Origin: Cyathus striatus
Taxonomy: Eukaryota > Basidiomycota > Agaricomycetes > Agaricales > Nidulariaceae
Direction: 5' to 3'
Length of the DNA: 64,000 bases
Assembly: GCA_025738555.1 (NCBI GenBank)
Contig: JAOVFP010000001.1
Location: 7,936,001-8,000,000 of the forward strand
Numbering within the stretch: position 1 is the stretch's first letter; each line of letters opens with the position of its first letter. Below the pieces are notes generated by a model, which did no database searches, was not told the origin of the DNA, and saw nothing but the letters and a program-made list of their open reading frames with translations. Both the position numbers and the translations under genes were made by a program. Shown in pieces: positions 24,232 through 36,111 of the stretch.

Positions 24232-25294
24232 CTTGTTGGTAGGCAGGTGCACAGGTAACCCCTGGGTACCACAGCAGCTACCTGGACCCATACCCATGCT
24301 AACCCATACCCTTGGTCATGGGTATGGGTTCTCACAGGTATAATGGGTTGTGGGTAACCTGTGGGGTATCTTTATATTTAAATCAATGTACAACCAAAAA
24401 TATGCCGAATAGAGGTTGAAAAAATGCACGAAGATATGAATTAGTCAATAACATATATATTAGACTTGCTGTATTTTCACTTACTTATCAAAGAGTAGTT
24501 GAAATTAACTATGTAGTGAATATTTACATACAGTACATATAGGAGAATAAAATTGAATACACATTTTCATTATCAAGTCTGATCCACAGATATATAGAGC
24601 ATGGAACATAGGACAATTAGACTGTACATTCCAGTGCTATAATCATGTTGAAATATGAAAGGAACAAGTTTGAATTAGAGGAACAATACTAATTTATGTG
24701 TTCAGCAGAAGATGAAGGTGATCACATATAGAAAAAGAAGCAGACCGCAAAAAAATACATTTTTAGAGTTGTTCTAACCATGTATTATTGGGGTATTCTT
24801 AGCTGCAAGATAGAAAAAAATTACAATGAATTGAGGGGAAGAGTAGTAACTTATGTGTACAGGAGAAGACACAGAATACATTTCTTATATAAATGGAAGT
24901 AGATCACCAAAAAATATGTTTATACCATTGTTATAATTGTATGAAAACAGGTTATTCATATCTACAATATCAATGGGAGATACAATGAAATGAAGGAGAT
25001 ACATTAGATTTAGTGAATTAAATGTAGGCATGCCACTTTAGTTCAACCCTGCAAGCTGAACAATATGCAGAATCAAGTTGAAGGTGTATAAATCAACACA
25101 GAATACATTGAATTTCATTATAGACTCATTATAAAGGAATTAATGTTGTGTCATTTTATGTTACTCCTTTTCATTCAATATAAAGCCTATGGGTACCAAT
25201 GGGTTATGGGTCTTGGAGACCTGACTTGGACCCATACCCACTGGTACCCAACCTGTGTGGGTATGGCCTACCTATGCTATTGCCTACTTGTTGG
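24232..25294. mobile_element. hAT-like non-autonomous element, 8-bp TSD
   Basis: The element occupies 24240-25286, and CTTGTTGG flanks it exactly at 24232-24239 and 25287-25294. Tips are TAGGCAGGTGCACAGGTA at the left and, reverse-complemented, TAGGCAATAGCATAGGTAGG at the right. ACCCATACCC and GGGTATGGGT palindromes lie inside both ends (24280-24335 and 25190-25265). The ~0.85-kb AT-rich interior has no coding region. An eight-base TSD and TAGG tips are typical of hAT elements. Confidence 0.8.
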
Positions 25295-25830
25295 TATTTT
25301 CCCCAACAACAAAACCTTTCAACCCTCCATCACATTTCAGACCTACAGCATGGAGGGACAAGAAGAGAGTGGAGAGAGAGAGAGAATATTGCAGTAATCT
25401 TAAATGTAAGGTTAATTTTAGGGATATCTTATGATTCATTGTATTGAGCCCAAAGTCTCAAGAGTCCTTATATGACAGCTCACATATTACAACACCTTTT
25501 AGTGATATTGTAGTAACTTGACTTGTATCTGACAATGATCTGACAAGACTTTACAATAAAATTAAAATCTTAAAGCCTTACAAGATGTTATTAACTTTCA
25601 TGACAGGATGAGTATTTCATTGACAAGCTCATTGAGAGATTAACTTGTCTAGTTGCAGACTATACCACTATTCCTCCATCTGAATGCTCAATTTTTCTCT
25701 CATACTACAATGAGCCAGTGTCTGGTAAGTGCCTATGCTTTCTCTCTAATTCTCATGCTGTGTTTTGTCATATATTTTGTAATATACAATGCACATAAAC
25801 TACGTAAAGACTGGAAAGTATAATGAGGTC
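25295..25830. other. no gene seen
   Basis: AT-rich DNA between the hAT-like element and the next KDZ-type end. A short GAGAGAGA run is at 25372. About 25600-25750 could be a decayed coding exon (FDKLIERLTCL..), but too little is left to name it. Confidence 0.35.
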
Positions 25831-26130
25831 TTTACACTCCCCCCCCATTCTGGCCAGACTCCAGGTGGACTCCATGGATTCCACAGACTATCCAGATGGA
25901 CTCCAAGGATTATCCAGATAGTTCATGAAATCCAGGCAGACTTCAGCTGGACTCATTTTAGCTGCAAGTCCTGCCAATTTTTTCAAGTCCAGTCCAGTTC
26001 AAGTCCACCTGGAGTCCACCAGGAGTCCAGCTGGAATCAGTTCATTAGTGGGAGTCTGGCCAGTTCAGCAGGAATTCTGGCAGACCAAATCTTTTTGGAA
26101 CTCACCTGGACTCCAGCTGGACCTATGGCG
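25831..26130. repeat. KDZ-type terminus with CCAGCTGGACTCC array
   Basis: TTTACACTCCCCCCCC starts the segment and is followed by many copies of TCCAGGTGGACTCC, CCAGCTGGACT and the inverse TCCACCTGGAGTCC. The first ten bases equal the tip of the complete KDZ element at 28231. No matching right end is found in the window. Confidence 0.65.
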
Positions 26131-26230
26131 GAACCAGACTACATTTACTTTACTAATGTACTGGCTCAGTTACTTACTATTACTAGTTGTATGTATTATT
26201 AGTATAGAATAAAAATTTTGCAACAAGCAC

Positions 26231-26303
26231 AGATTGAACCCTTGCACTACAGAGAGATCATGTGAGATAATAAAGTGTACAATATACCACTATACCAAGT
26301 GGC
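26231..26303 (-). ncRNA. tRNA-like sequence beside a KDZ-type terminus
   Basis: On the minus strand GGCCACTTGGTATAGTGG gives an A-box-like TGGTATAGTGG, and ~45 bases on AGGGTTCAATCT gives a B-box-like element. I cannot fold a convincing full cloverleaf, so a tRNA-derived module or SINE head is likelier than a working tRNA. Confidence 0.4.
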
Positions 26304-26735
26304 CTTACTATACCTTTTTTCACCATGCTACATAACTACCAGCGATATCACACTTTCCTCATATGATATGTCTTTTCCCAGCACATTTTTTTGTCTCCCA
26401 CATCAGCACCTCACCCTCCCATGTCAACAACTCAAGCTCCCACGTTGTCGCCTCAAGCCCATCTCACCATTTCCTCTTCGTTGCCTAGTGCCAGCCTCAA
26501 CATTCCCGCTTTGTCATCACCTCAAGCCCACTCACAGTCCCACATCATTGCATCAAGCCCACTCATGGTCTCACATCATTGCCTCAAGCCCATGCTACAG
26601 TTTCACGTTGTCACCTTGAACTATCTGTTTTGGCAGGTGACAAATCAATTACGAGATTGATAATAGGTGCAGCTTGGTGTGAAGGTTGTGCATGTGAGAA
26701 CACATACAGGCTACAGGTATGTTTTTTTTGTCTCC
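26304..26735. other. no gene seen; start of low-complexity DNA
   Basis: Pyrimidine-rich sequence with CTCAAGCCCA words (26440-26600) leads into the minisatellite. No supported gene. Confidence 0.4.
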
Positions 26736-28115
26736 TCTTTGCTTCCTTCACCTGTGCCATCTCACAAGTGGTGAGTGCATGTGCTGTCTCCACCCTATTG
26801 CTTCCCCCTCCTGTGCCGTCTTGCAAGTGACGAGCCCATATATCATATCCACCCCCTTGGCTCTTTCCCATGTGCCATCTTGCAAGTGACAAGTACATGC
26901 CACCTCCACCCCTTATCTCCTCCCTCACCTCCTTCACCTGTGCTGTCTTGCAAGCAATGAGCGCATATACTATCTTCACCCCCTCGGCTCCTCCCCTGCA
27001 CCTCGTCTCACAAATGATGAGCACATGTCCCCTTCCTCCTCCTCCTGCCTTGTCTCGCAAGTGACAAGGACAAGTGGCTGTCCCCCCTCTTCCTCCCCTG
27101 TGCCTCGTCTCACAAATGACAAGTGTACATCCCCTTCCTCCTCCCACTGCCTTGTCTTGCAAGTGACGAGGACAAGTGGCTGTCCCCCCTTTTCCTCCTC
27201 TGTGCCTTGTCTTGCAAATGACAAGTGCAGGCTCCCCACCTCCTCCCATTGCCTCATCTCACAAATGACAAGGATGAGCAGCTGTCCCCCTCCTCCTCCC
27301 CTGCACTTTGTCTTGCAAATGATGAGCACATGCCCCCCACTTCCTCCCACCACCTCATCTCACAAATGATGAGGATGAGTGGCTGTCCCCTGTGCTTCAT
27401 CTAGCAAATGATGAGTGCATGCCCCCCACCTTCTCCCACCACCTCATCTCGCAAGTGACAAGGATCTCCACCCTCTTGCCTCCTCCCCTGTGCCATCTCA
27501 CAAGTGGCAAGCACAGGTGTCAGTCGTCTCCCCCCCTCGTCTCCTTCTTGCCTCCTCCCCCTGTGCCATCTTGCAAGTGACAAGCATAGGTGTTGTCTCC
27601 CCCTCACCTTCTCCCCCTGTGCCATCTCACAAGTGATGAGTGTAGGCATGTCTCCCCCTTGTCTCCTCCCCCTGCATCATCTTGCAAGTGACAAGTGTAG
27701 GCACCGCCCCCCCCTCATCATCTCTCCCTCATCATCTCCCCCTCGTCATCTCCCCCTCATCTCCTCCCCCTCATCTCCTCCCCATGCGCTGTCTCACAAG
27801 TGATGAGCATAGCATCTCCTCCTCGTCTCCTCCCCCTGTGCTGTCTCACAAGTGATGGGTGTAGGCATCATCTCCCCCTCGTCTCCCCCTCATCTCCTCC
27901 CCATGTGCCATCTCACAAGTGACAAGCATAGGCATCGTCTCCCCCTTGTCATCTTCCCCTCATCTCCTCCCCCTTGTCTCCTCCCCATGTGCTGTCTCCC
28001 CCTTTTTGTCTCCCCCTTGTCTCCTCCCCCTCATCTCTACCCTCTTGCCTCCTCCTCCTGCACCATCTCCACCCCCCACCTCCTTCCCCTGTGCTGTCCT
28101 GCCTTGAGGCTGTGT
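26736..28115. repeat. 1.4-kb pyrimidine-rich minisatellite
   Basis: About 20 imperfect units of 60-75 bases, built from TGTGCCATCTCACAAGTGA, then GAGCA, then runs such as TCTCCCCCTCGTCTCCTCC. All long ORFs in both directions (Pro/Ser-rich forward, Gly/Glu/Arg-rich reverse) come from the repeat and I do not count them as genes. Confidence 0.85.
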
Positions 28116-28230
28116 TTTGGGGAAGAGGAAGGCCGAGTAGATTATGTAATCATGTTTTTTAGCCAATCAAATACAATATATATTTATCTGTGTCTAGTAT
28201 AGCCTATGAAAAGCCACATATTTTCAGTAA

Positions 28231-28650
28231 TTTACACTCCCCCAGGAGGTCTGTACAGATCCGTACAGATCCGTGAGGATACCATACAGAATTTATATAG
28301 TGGCTATTATTATTATTAGGGGTAATTATTTTGCACAGATTCCATACATATTCTGCATGGATCCTGTGTGGATTTATGCAGAATCTGTAAGACCTGTTTA
28401 ATACCTTAATTTTCCAGTAATTTACACTCCCCCTGGGAGTCTGTGCAGATTCCATGCAGAATCAGTTTTGGTCTGTACAGATGCAAATTTCTGTGTGGAT
28501 TCTGCACAGATTCTGCACAGAATCAGTATTGATCTGTACAGATGTAAAAATTCTGTATGGATTCCACACAGATTCTGCATGTATCCATACAGAATCCACA
28601 TAGTTTTAAGTAGTAATAATATTTTCACAGATTCTGTGCAGATTCTATGA
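28231..28650. repeat. left terminal palindrome array of the KDZ element
   Basis: TCTGTACAGATCC and ATTCTGCACAGAATC variants are packed across the segment. The tip itself occurs twice (28231 and 28421), each preceded by TTTTC(C)AGTAA. This suggests a ~190-bp tandem duplication of the end. Confidence 0.8.
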
Positions 28651-28810
28651 AGACTTTTAATTTATAGAACTTATAGTGCAATCACCTACATATTTTAGTT
28701 GTTTAAAGTAACTCCTGCTCTCAAAGCTATTTAAAATAGTGTGGTAATTGTTAATTCATAATCATTTCTACATATACTTGGCTAATATATAAAAACATGA
28801 CTTTATTTAT

Positions 28811-31284
28811 TTAGAGGACTATATCTTCAGCTGGAAAGTCATCATCCTCCTCTGCTACATTTTCTTCCACTTCCAACCCATTAGCTTCCTGTTTTCTTCT
28901 TCTTTCTTGTCTATCTATAACATGTTTACTGTGATAAAACAACATGGTATGCAAAAACCAATCAAAATTGCTTGGAGTCATTTTTTTTAGACTAGATTCA
29001 AAGCCACCAAGCCAAGCATTGAGCTGTTCACATGCCTATGACAAGTAGTAGTTTATGAAATATTTTTAAATAATTATAATATGAATCTTACCTGTGTATT
29101 AAAAGCCCTCTTCAAATATGGATTTCCATTATTGTCAAAATCAGTTATAACTAGATTTGGAGCAGATCCATCTAGTGGTGCTGGATTGCAAAATATTCTG
29201 CAGAGAAAGTCTTTAACTCTGTGATTTGTATAATGATAGCTATCTACACTAAGTCTTGTAGTTTTTTTCCAGGTTTCCCATTGCTCTCTTCTTGCATCAT
29301 TAAGAAGATATCTTAGTACCAAACATGCCTTATCAATGCATACATAGTCTGGCCTGGATTCTTCAGTAGGATATACTTCCTCCAAAAATTTCATAATATT
29401 GTATGGTGATTCTGCCCCCTCAAATTTTGTCCAGGCAATAACAACACCACAAGGTGCACATATTGTTTCCACACAGTAGAATTTACCTGGAGTAAAGTAA
29501 TTCTTTGTTTTATTATTAGTTGACTGTTGTTGATCATCATGTGGCTGAACATTTCTTGGTCTAACTGTATTCCATGGGAGTTGTTCTCCTGGACGCTGAA
29601 GCATTCTTCTTACACCTGCATGATGAGAAGTGTTGCAAGTGGATTGAAACCTCCTCCACTCTTCTTGGTGATTATTGCAAGCTTGGGTACCCTGCTTCTT
29701 CATGTTAGTGCACCCTTGAACACAACAACATGCACCATAAAAGGTTTCATGTACTTCACAGAAAACTCCTCCACATGCATTATGTAACTCACTTGTACAC
29801 TCTTCAAATGCACAATGTGTTGGACCCATCATGATACCATCCAATACAACCATTTTGACAGGGGCATATTCATTCTCATTTGTTGCTGTATTGTCACTTT
29901 CAATATCTGCTACTGCTCTTTGTACATTTACAGAATTCATATCCTCCTGTGTACTTTCAGATTGTACAAGATCAGGAACTGCTCTATTTTCATCAACTCC
30001 TACCACACCAGCAGAGTCAATATCTGATATTGCATTAGATCTACTTCTATAAGCATGTGTGCACTCAGAACATGTGTGGTTATCAGCAGATCGAATAATT
30101 CCATTATCACCAAGTAAAGAAAATGCTTCATGTGTAATATTATCAATTGAAAGACCATCTTCAACTTCCAAATTTATATCTCTTGAAGAGGCCAAAGCTC
30201 TAACAGTTTCTTGAATATATGCTTGCCAAACATGTCTGCGTGTGATGCTGTGTTCATCAGAAAAGCTATTGTTCCAAAACTCTGTATAAGCAGCAGCTGA
30301 TGCATGAAAGCTATATATTGCATTTACAGCTGCATTGGAAAATGTTCTGTCTACCCAAACTGACTGTCCTACTTTAACATACTTTGCAGAATTAAGGTAC
30401 ACTCAAGTACTCTTTCGATTTGGAATTGAAACTTTTTCTCTGTCAGCTGAGTATTGTGTTTTGCATCTTTTGCATACTCCTGTGAGTACTTGAACATTTT
30501 TTATAGTTTCAGTACCCCAAATTAAAGTAACACGAGGTATGTCCTGTGCATCTGTTGATAAGTGTAATGCCAATGAGGGGCATGTATTTGTTACACATAT
30601 AGAAGTTACAGGGCAAATAACAAATGCTGGTGAAATCTCTTTATGAGATACTACTTTTAAATTTCCTTTAAATCTTCCAGATGATGCAATTGGATTAAGC
30701 TTTAGAGTATTCATCAAGTTATCTAAGCTCAATGCCAAAATTGTATCCCTTTCATCATTAGGCTCATCTTTAAATAATTTGTTACATCTCTCTCCAAGAT
30801 GAACTTGCAATGCTCTAGATAAAGTGAGCATCCAAGCAGTCATTTGTACGTTATTCTCCTCTGGATATCTAGGATTGAATTGCCTTGCATGAAGACTTAA
30901 TAGATCACTGTTGTGTGTAACTGTAAATAGTATTACCAATGCTGTTGATAGGGAAATTTCTGAGCTATAATTACTACTGATAAATTTGCTGAAAGTTTTA
31001 AATGAAATGTCAGGGAAGGGCTGCATGTTTGCTGAAACTCCTGGCAATATCATTAAAATAACTGTGGTTATGCTTCCATATTGTATCCAATTATTAAGTC
31101 TCAAAAGTGTGGTGGATATGAGAGTGAATTCCATTAGCATGGAACATCCAGTTACAAGATTATACAGAACACATTTTTTATGAAGGAGAAAATGTACAAG
31201 GATTTGACATATGAAATAGAGTACAGAGATTTCAAATTTTATACTACATTGAAAGATTGGAGACATCAAAAAAGAGAAATTCAA
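28811..31284 (-). pseudogene. KDZ transposase with CxC5/CxC6-like cysteine clusters
   Basis: Minus strand. The N-terminal part contains a helical region and a cysteine pair (VCKRCKTQYS, ~30475). An in-frame TGA at 30405-30403 follows RKST, and the same frame resumes with a conserved segment (WVDRTFSNAAVN). Next come CSECTHAY (~30060), then C-rich segments GPTHCAFEEC, FCEVHETFYGACC and CTNMKKQGTQACNNH (~29820-29660), matching cysteine clusters known next to KDZ transposases. The catalytic part has FYCVETICAPCGVVIAWTKF, YVCIDKACL, VDSYHYTNH and FCNPAPLDG; after a 56-bp intron (29091-29036) ACEQLNAWLGGFESSLKK gives the conserved Glu. It ends in an acidic tail at TAA 28813. It would cut and paste its own element. 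With only one stop codon it is a young pseudogene or a readthrough product. The upstream start is uncertain. Confidence 0.85.
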
Positions 31285-31296
31285 ACCAAAATCAAC

Positions 31297-33838
31297 TTAC
31301 TCTTTGGCCCCCTTCTTAGTTGTCTTCTTAACTTCCAAAACTTTTCCTTTTCCTTTACTTTTACCCTTACCCTTACCCTTCTCATTCTCTTTCTGTTTTC
31401 CTTTCCCCTTCTCCTTTGTTTTATCACTCTTCTTCTTTCTCATCATCATTTCCTTCTCTTCCTCATTATCAGTATCATCCTCCTCATCACTCTCCTCACT
31501 CTCCTCACTACTCTCACTATCTTCTTTATCTTCCACTTTCTTCTTAATTTTATCTTTTCCCTTTCCCTTAACTTTCTTCCTTACTGCTTGGTCTGGATCA
31601 AGCATCCCTCCATTTTTATAAAACATCTTAAGATCTTCAAATGTATATTTTTGAGTCTTTTCATACCCCCATGCTTCCAAATCAGATGGAGCATTATCCC
31701 CTCCCTGCATCCATTTCATCAACAAAGGATAATCAGAAAGTTTTGGAAAGAGTTTTGTATGGTTGGACTGAAAGTATGAATAGGACAAGAAAATGTCAAC
31801 AATTGCCTTCTTATTTGGACGTTTTCCTTCCCATTGGTTGTCCATTACCATTGAGTTATAAATATCTAAATATTTGAGAGTGACCAAGTATTTCTGATAT
31901 TGACCTCTGACTCCATCCTCATAGGTGCGATTAACCTCATCTGAACGAACACCAAGTCGAGCAGTAATTGTTTGGGACTCAGCATTTAGTTCTGTTACAA
32001 CAGGTGGAGCTATAGAAACAGATCTATGGCTTGTAGAAAGTGACACAGAGCAAGATGGACCTGTAACTGCCAGTGAACCTTGTCAAGCTGAAGGACAAAA
32101 TGAAGACTATTTATATAGTTGAGTTTGAGACTACAAATATGAATAAAATACACTTACACATAATACATGTAAAATATAATTTTCTGTCTGAATCCATATA
32201 AAATCCTCATTGTCCTCAATAGCACACTCATAGCTACCTAAAAGGCGCCAATGTGGACTGTCATTGTCAACAATAAAGAACCATTGCTCAGATTCCATGA
32301 TAGGACTATATTTCTTAGCTAATCCTTTCAGAACAGGCTGCATTGAATTTACTGACACTGGAACTTTAATAAATGTCATTGATTTCATATTCGAAACTTG
32401 AAGATTTGTTGGATCAAGATTTGAAATGTAAAGGTATACAATTCCTTTTACATGTTCCAAATAGCCTGACTCCTTCTCAATGTCCTCAAAGTCAGCAATA
32501 TTATATGTATTTCCCTGGGCATGATGACGCATGAATCCACCTTGATATCATGTTATTATTTTATTATCTATATAAGAAAAATACTTACCAGTTACACAAA
32601 AAGATCCTTGTAAATTATAGATGTCTTTTTTTGGTGGAGATTTCATGTGAATATCACCTGCATGGTCACCTTTACTTTCCATAAAAATCTGAATCTCACT
32701 GTTCTCACTGTTCTTTTTGCTTATAGCCCCTTTCTTTGGTGGGGATGTCATATGGACATCTACATTATCACCTGCTCTTATAGCCCCTTTCTTTGGTGGG
32801 GATGTCATATGAACATCTACATTATCACCTGTTCTCCCACCAGAAGGTTGATCCACCTCAGAATGGATGTTCTCTCCACTCTGGTTATGGATATTCTCAC
32901 TGCTCTGTATGTGAACTTCTTTTCCACTTTTTTGGTGGGTGCTCTCACTGCCCTTGTTGTGAATGTTAACTTCTCTGTTCTTATTGAGAGTGCTCTCTCC
33001 ACTCTTATTCTCTCCACTATAGCTGTGAGTGTTCTCACTGCTCTGGTTGTGATTATCTTCTTTACTTTGGTTGACAGTATCTTCTTCTTCAAACTCATTG
33101 TCACTGTCATTATTGGAGGAATTGTTACTGCTCTTATTTGGAGTATTCTCTTTGCTTTGATTGGCAGTATCTTCTACAAATTCATTCTCACTTTCAGTAG
33201 ATTTATCTTTTTCTCCAGACTTGTCCTTGCTTTCAGTAGATTTATCTTCTTTTCCAGACTCATCCTCACTTTCAGCAGATTTATCTTCTTCTCTAGACTC
33301 ATCCTCTCTTTCAGCAGATTTATCTTCTTCTCCAGACTCATCCTCACTTTCAGTAGATTCAGTTTCTTGTATCTCAGAGCGACGAATACAGCCACTAGTA
33401 GCACCCAGAGTCTGGGTAGCAGGAACTAAGCTGATAGCAGCATCACGGATTCGCTTAGGAGGTGCAACAGATGTTCCATCATCAATGATGTTCTGTTCAG
33501 CATTGGTTAATTTCACTGGTGGAGCAGCCTGAGAGTCTTCAGCAATACGTTGCATTGCAGATTTACTTAGAAATAAAAAATGAATAAAAAATAATTTTAC
33601 AAGTGAGTTATTACACACCATCCTTTTCCTCCTTTCCCCTTTTTCCCTTTCTTCTTCTGAGTATCATTCCCCTGAGTATCATTCCCCCTGTCCTTCATCC
33701 ACATTACCCCCCTTTCTACCCTTCTTTTTGGCAGGTTGTGTGGCAGGATCAGTGGATGAAATAGTACGCTTGCGAGTATTTGTTTTATCAGCATTGTCCT
33801 TGGTGGATTGGTTGCGAGCAGATCTGCGAGGTGGCATG
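31297..33838 (-). CDS. KDZ companion gene, low-complexity nuclear-type protein
   Basis: Minus strand, spliced. It begins MPPRRSARNQSTKDN at 33838, basic and probably DNA-binding or nuclear. After an intron near 33610-33560 comes RIAEDSQAAPPVKLTNAEQN, then long Glu/Ser/Asp/Lys repeats (ESEDESGEEDKS, ~33360-33170) and Asn/Ser/Glu repeats. After an intron (~32590-32545) there is a globular exon (GGFMRHHAQGNTYNIADFED, to ~32170). After a ~70-bp intron the last part has DLEAWGYEKTQKYTFEDLK and a Lys/Gly-rich tail with an acidic island. A stop or frameshift is apparent near 33690 (after VDEGQGE), so either another small intron exists or the first exon is damaged. It lies upstream of and co-directional with the transposase inside the same element, so a role in transposition is inferred. 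I know no activity for it. Confidence 0.55.
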
Positions 33839-34120
33839 GTATGTAGTGGTGACAAATGTTAAGTGTTGGTATGGGTGGATGTGTAGGGATGTGTAACTGA
33901 TGGTGGTTCAGATAAGAAAGGGGCATGAGGCATGCACAGACCTAAAGGCAAGATTCACACTATTTATTTTTAATCCTGTCTGTGTGACTTCACAGCTTAT
34001 CTATAAAAGTAAGTGAATGTTCACATCATTTATTTTTAATCCTGTCTGTGTGACGATCATGATGTTTATAAATTAAGGAAATGGTATGAGAGAATGGTGT
34101 AAGCGATCACAAGGAACTTA
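33839..34120. promoter_or_regulatory. upstream region of the KDZ companion gene
   Basis: Contains a duplicated ~70-base segment with TATTTTTAATCCTGTCTGTGTGAC (about 33960 and 34028) ahead of the minus-strand ATG at 33838. A promoter is expected here, but I see no defined box. Confidence 0.4.
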
Positions 34121-34129
34121 ATGTGAGAT

Positions 34130-34285
34130 TGCCTTGTTGCACCAATTTATTCTCACCTCATTGCAACAATCTGTTCTCGCTTCGTTGCACCAATCTATAT
34201 CTATTCTCGCTTCATTGCACCAAGCTATTCTCGCCTCATTGTACTAATCTATTCTCACCTTGTTGCACCAATCCTCAGTTGTTGC
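34130..34285. repeat. 24-bp tandem repeat
   Basis: About six imperfect units of TTGCACCAATCTATTCTCGC. Confidence 0.8.
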
Positions 34286-34499
34286 CAATTTTGTGTTCTT
34301 ATTTTTGGGTAGGTTTTCGTGTTCAGGATGTCATATATTTCTGTATCTAGGGGGTACATGTGTATTGTAGTCTAATATATACTATAGTGTACCAAGCACT
34401 CCTCCCCTATCTTTGTACTCCACTCTTACAGCCCCCCTCACTCGTGTCACTACCCATCACTCATCACCCTATTCCTAACCTTTTCCCTCGCATCCCATC

Positions 34500-35570
34500 A
34501 TTGCGTACGTTGGCCGTCAGTATGCAGAAGGAGTGGGGAGGGCGGAGGCGAGACGAGGCGAGGGCAGAAGGGGTGGGGATCACACGTCGACACATGTACA
34601 TAGGGTACGTTGACGATGCGCCTATGCATAGGGCATGGCCTGGCTTTGCGGAAGGAGAAGCGAGGAGGGGAGATAGATGTGCACACGTAGGTGGACTAGA
34701 CGACATTTGCTTGCCGAAGGAGGAGCAAGGAGGGAGGGGTGGAGGCGAGAGTGAAAGGGACCTGAATGCCACGTCGACGCACGCATGCAGACGTCGCACC
34801 TATGCACAGGGGAGTGGCCAGGATACACAGAAGGAGGGGGAGAGCAGAGACGAGGCGAGAGTGGAACAGCGGGGATGCCATTTGACACATGCACGTTGAC
34901 AACACGCCTATGCGTATGGTGGGGAGGGGGTGGTGGTGAGGAGAGTGGGAGAGAGGCGAGGGTGGAACGGGCGAGGGTACCATGTTGATGCACGCATGCT
35001 GACGACGCGCCTGTGCGTACGGTGCGGAGGGGGGTGGCGAGGAGAGAATAGTGGCAAGGCCACATTGACGCTCACACGTTGACGACGCGCCTGTGCGTAC
35101 AGTGCGGAGAGGGGGTGGCAAGGAGAGAGTGGGGGCAAGGGTGGAACAGGTGGGGGTCCCACGTTGACGCACGCACACTGACGATGCACCTGTGTGTACG
35201 GTGCGGAGGGGGGTGGCGAGGAGAGAACGGTGGCGAGACCACGTTGACGCTCACACGTTGACGATGAGCCTGTGCGTATGGTGCAGAGAGGGGGTGGCGA
35301 GGAGAGAGTGGGGGCAAGGGTGGAACGGGCGGGGGTGTCACATTGACGACGTCCCTGTGCGTACGGTGTGGAGAGGGGGGGTAGGGAGGAGAGAGCGAGG
35401 ACTAGGCGAAGGTGGAATGGGACATTGATGCACGCACGTTGATGACACGTCTGTGCGTACGGTGCGGAGGAGAGGGCGGGGGCCAGGCGAAGGTGGAACG
35501 GGCGGGGGTGCCACGTCGACACACGCGCATAGGCATACATTGACGACGGGCCTATGCATAGGGGGTGGCC
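34500..35570. repeat. G-rich minisatellite inside the KDZ element
   Basis: About 8-9 units of ~100-150 bases with CACGTTGACG, CCTGTGCGTACGGTGCGGAG, GGGGTGGCGAGGAGAG and GGGTGGAACGGGCG. The many overlapping ORFs on both strands (for example Arg/Gln/His or Pro/Ser repeats) are consequences of the unit length being near a multiple of three. They are not annotated as genes. Confidence 0.85.
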
Positions 35571-36105
35571 TGAGGATGTCGAAAGAGGAGCGTCGTTGTC
35601 GTGATGCAGGGAAGGCAGGGGGGCTGGATGACATGGCATTGACACTGTTCTCGTCAGTGGCGCCATTGTCTTCGTTAAGCAAGAAGAGGGCTGCAGGGGT
35701 TTGCATCGTTATTGTGACACATGCGAGGATAGAAGGGGGGCGGCACGGGTGGTGATGGAGGTGAGAGTCTACGAGATCATAGACGACGCTGTGGGGAGAT
35801 CAGATATGGGGATGGTGAGATGAGTGGAGGGAGGGGCTTACCAGGTGGAAGACACATTGAGGTGGGACGAGGCATTGCCGTCGCTGTATCGGTGTGGTGG
35901 GAGAAGGGGGGAGTGAAAACGAGTAACGACAGTGGGTGCAAAGAGACACAAGTGGAGGGGAAGAGCGAAGAGGAGGGGGAGTGTTGACAGTGGGAATGAA
36001 GAGTGACGACAGTGGTGACGCATCGCCGGTTATTGGTTACCAACAGCTGGTGACAGAGAAGACAACGAGCGTCACGTTGTTGGCGGCTATGTTATGGCGT
36101 CAATG
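35571..36105. other. no gene seen
   Basis: GC-rich DNA between the minisatellite and the tRNA-like sequence. The ORFs lack any recognisable domain. Confidence 0.4.
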
Positions 36106-36111
36106 ACACAC

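Noticed and set aside
26611..28202. Many 60-210 codon ORFs on both strands (Pro/Ser-rich or Gly/Glu/Arg-rich)
   Set aside because: All lie in the pyrimidine-rich minisatellite, with no domain and no consistent frame.
34360..35755. Long overlapping ORFs up to 252 codons on both strands
   Set aside because: They arise from a G-rich minisatellite whose unit length nearly preserves frame.
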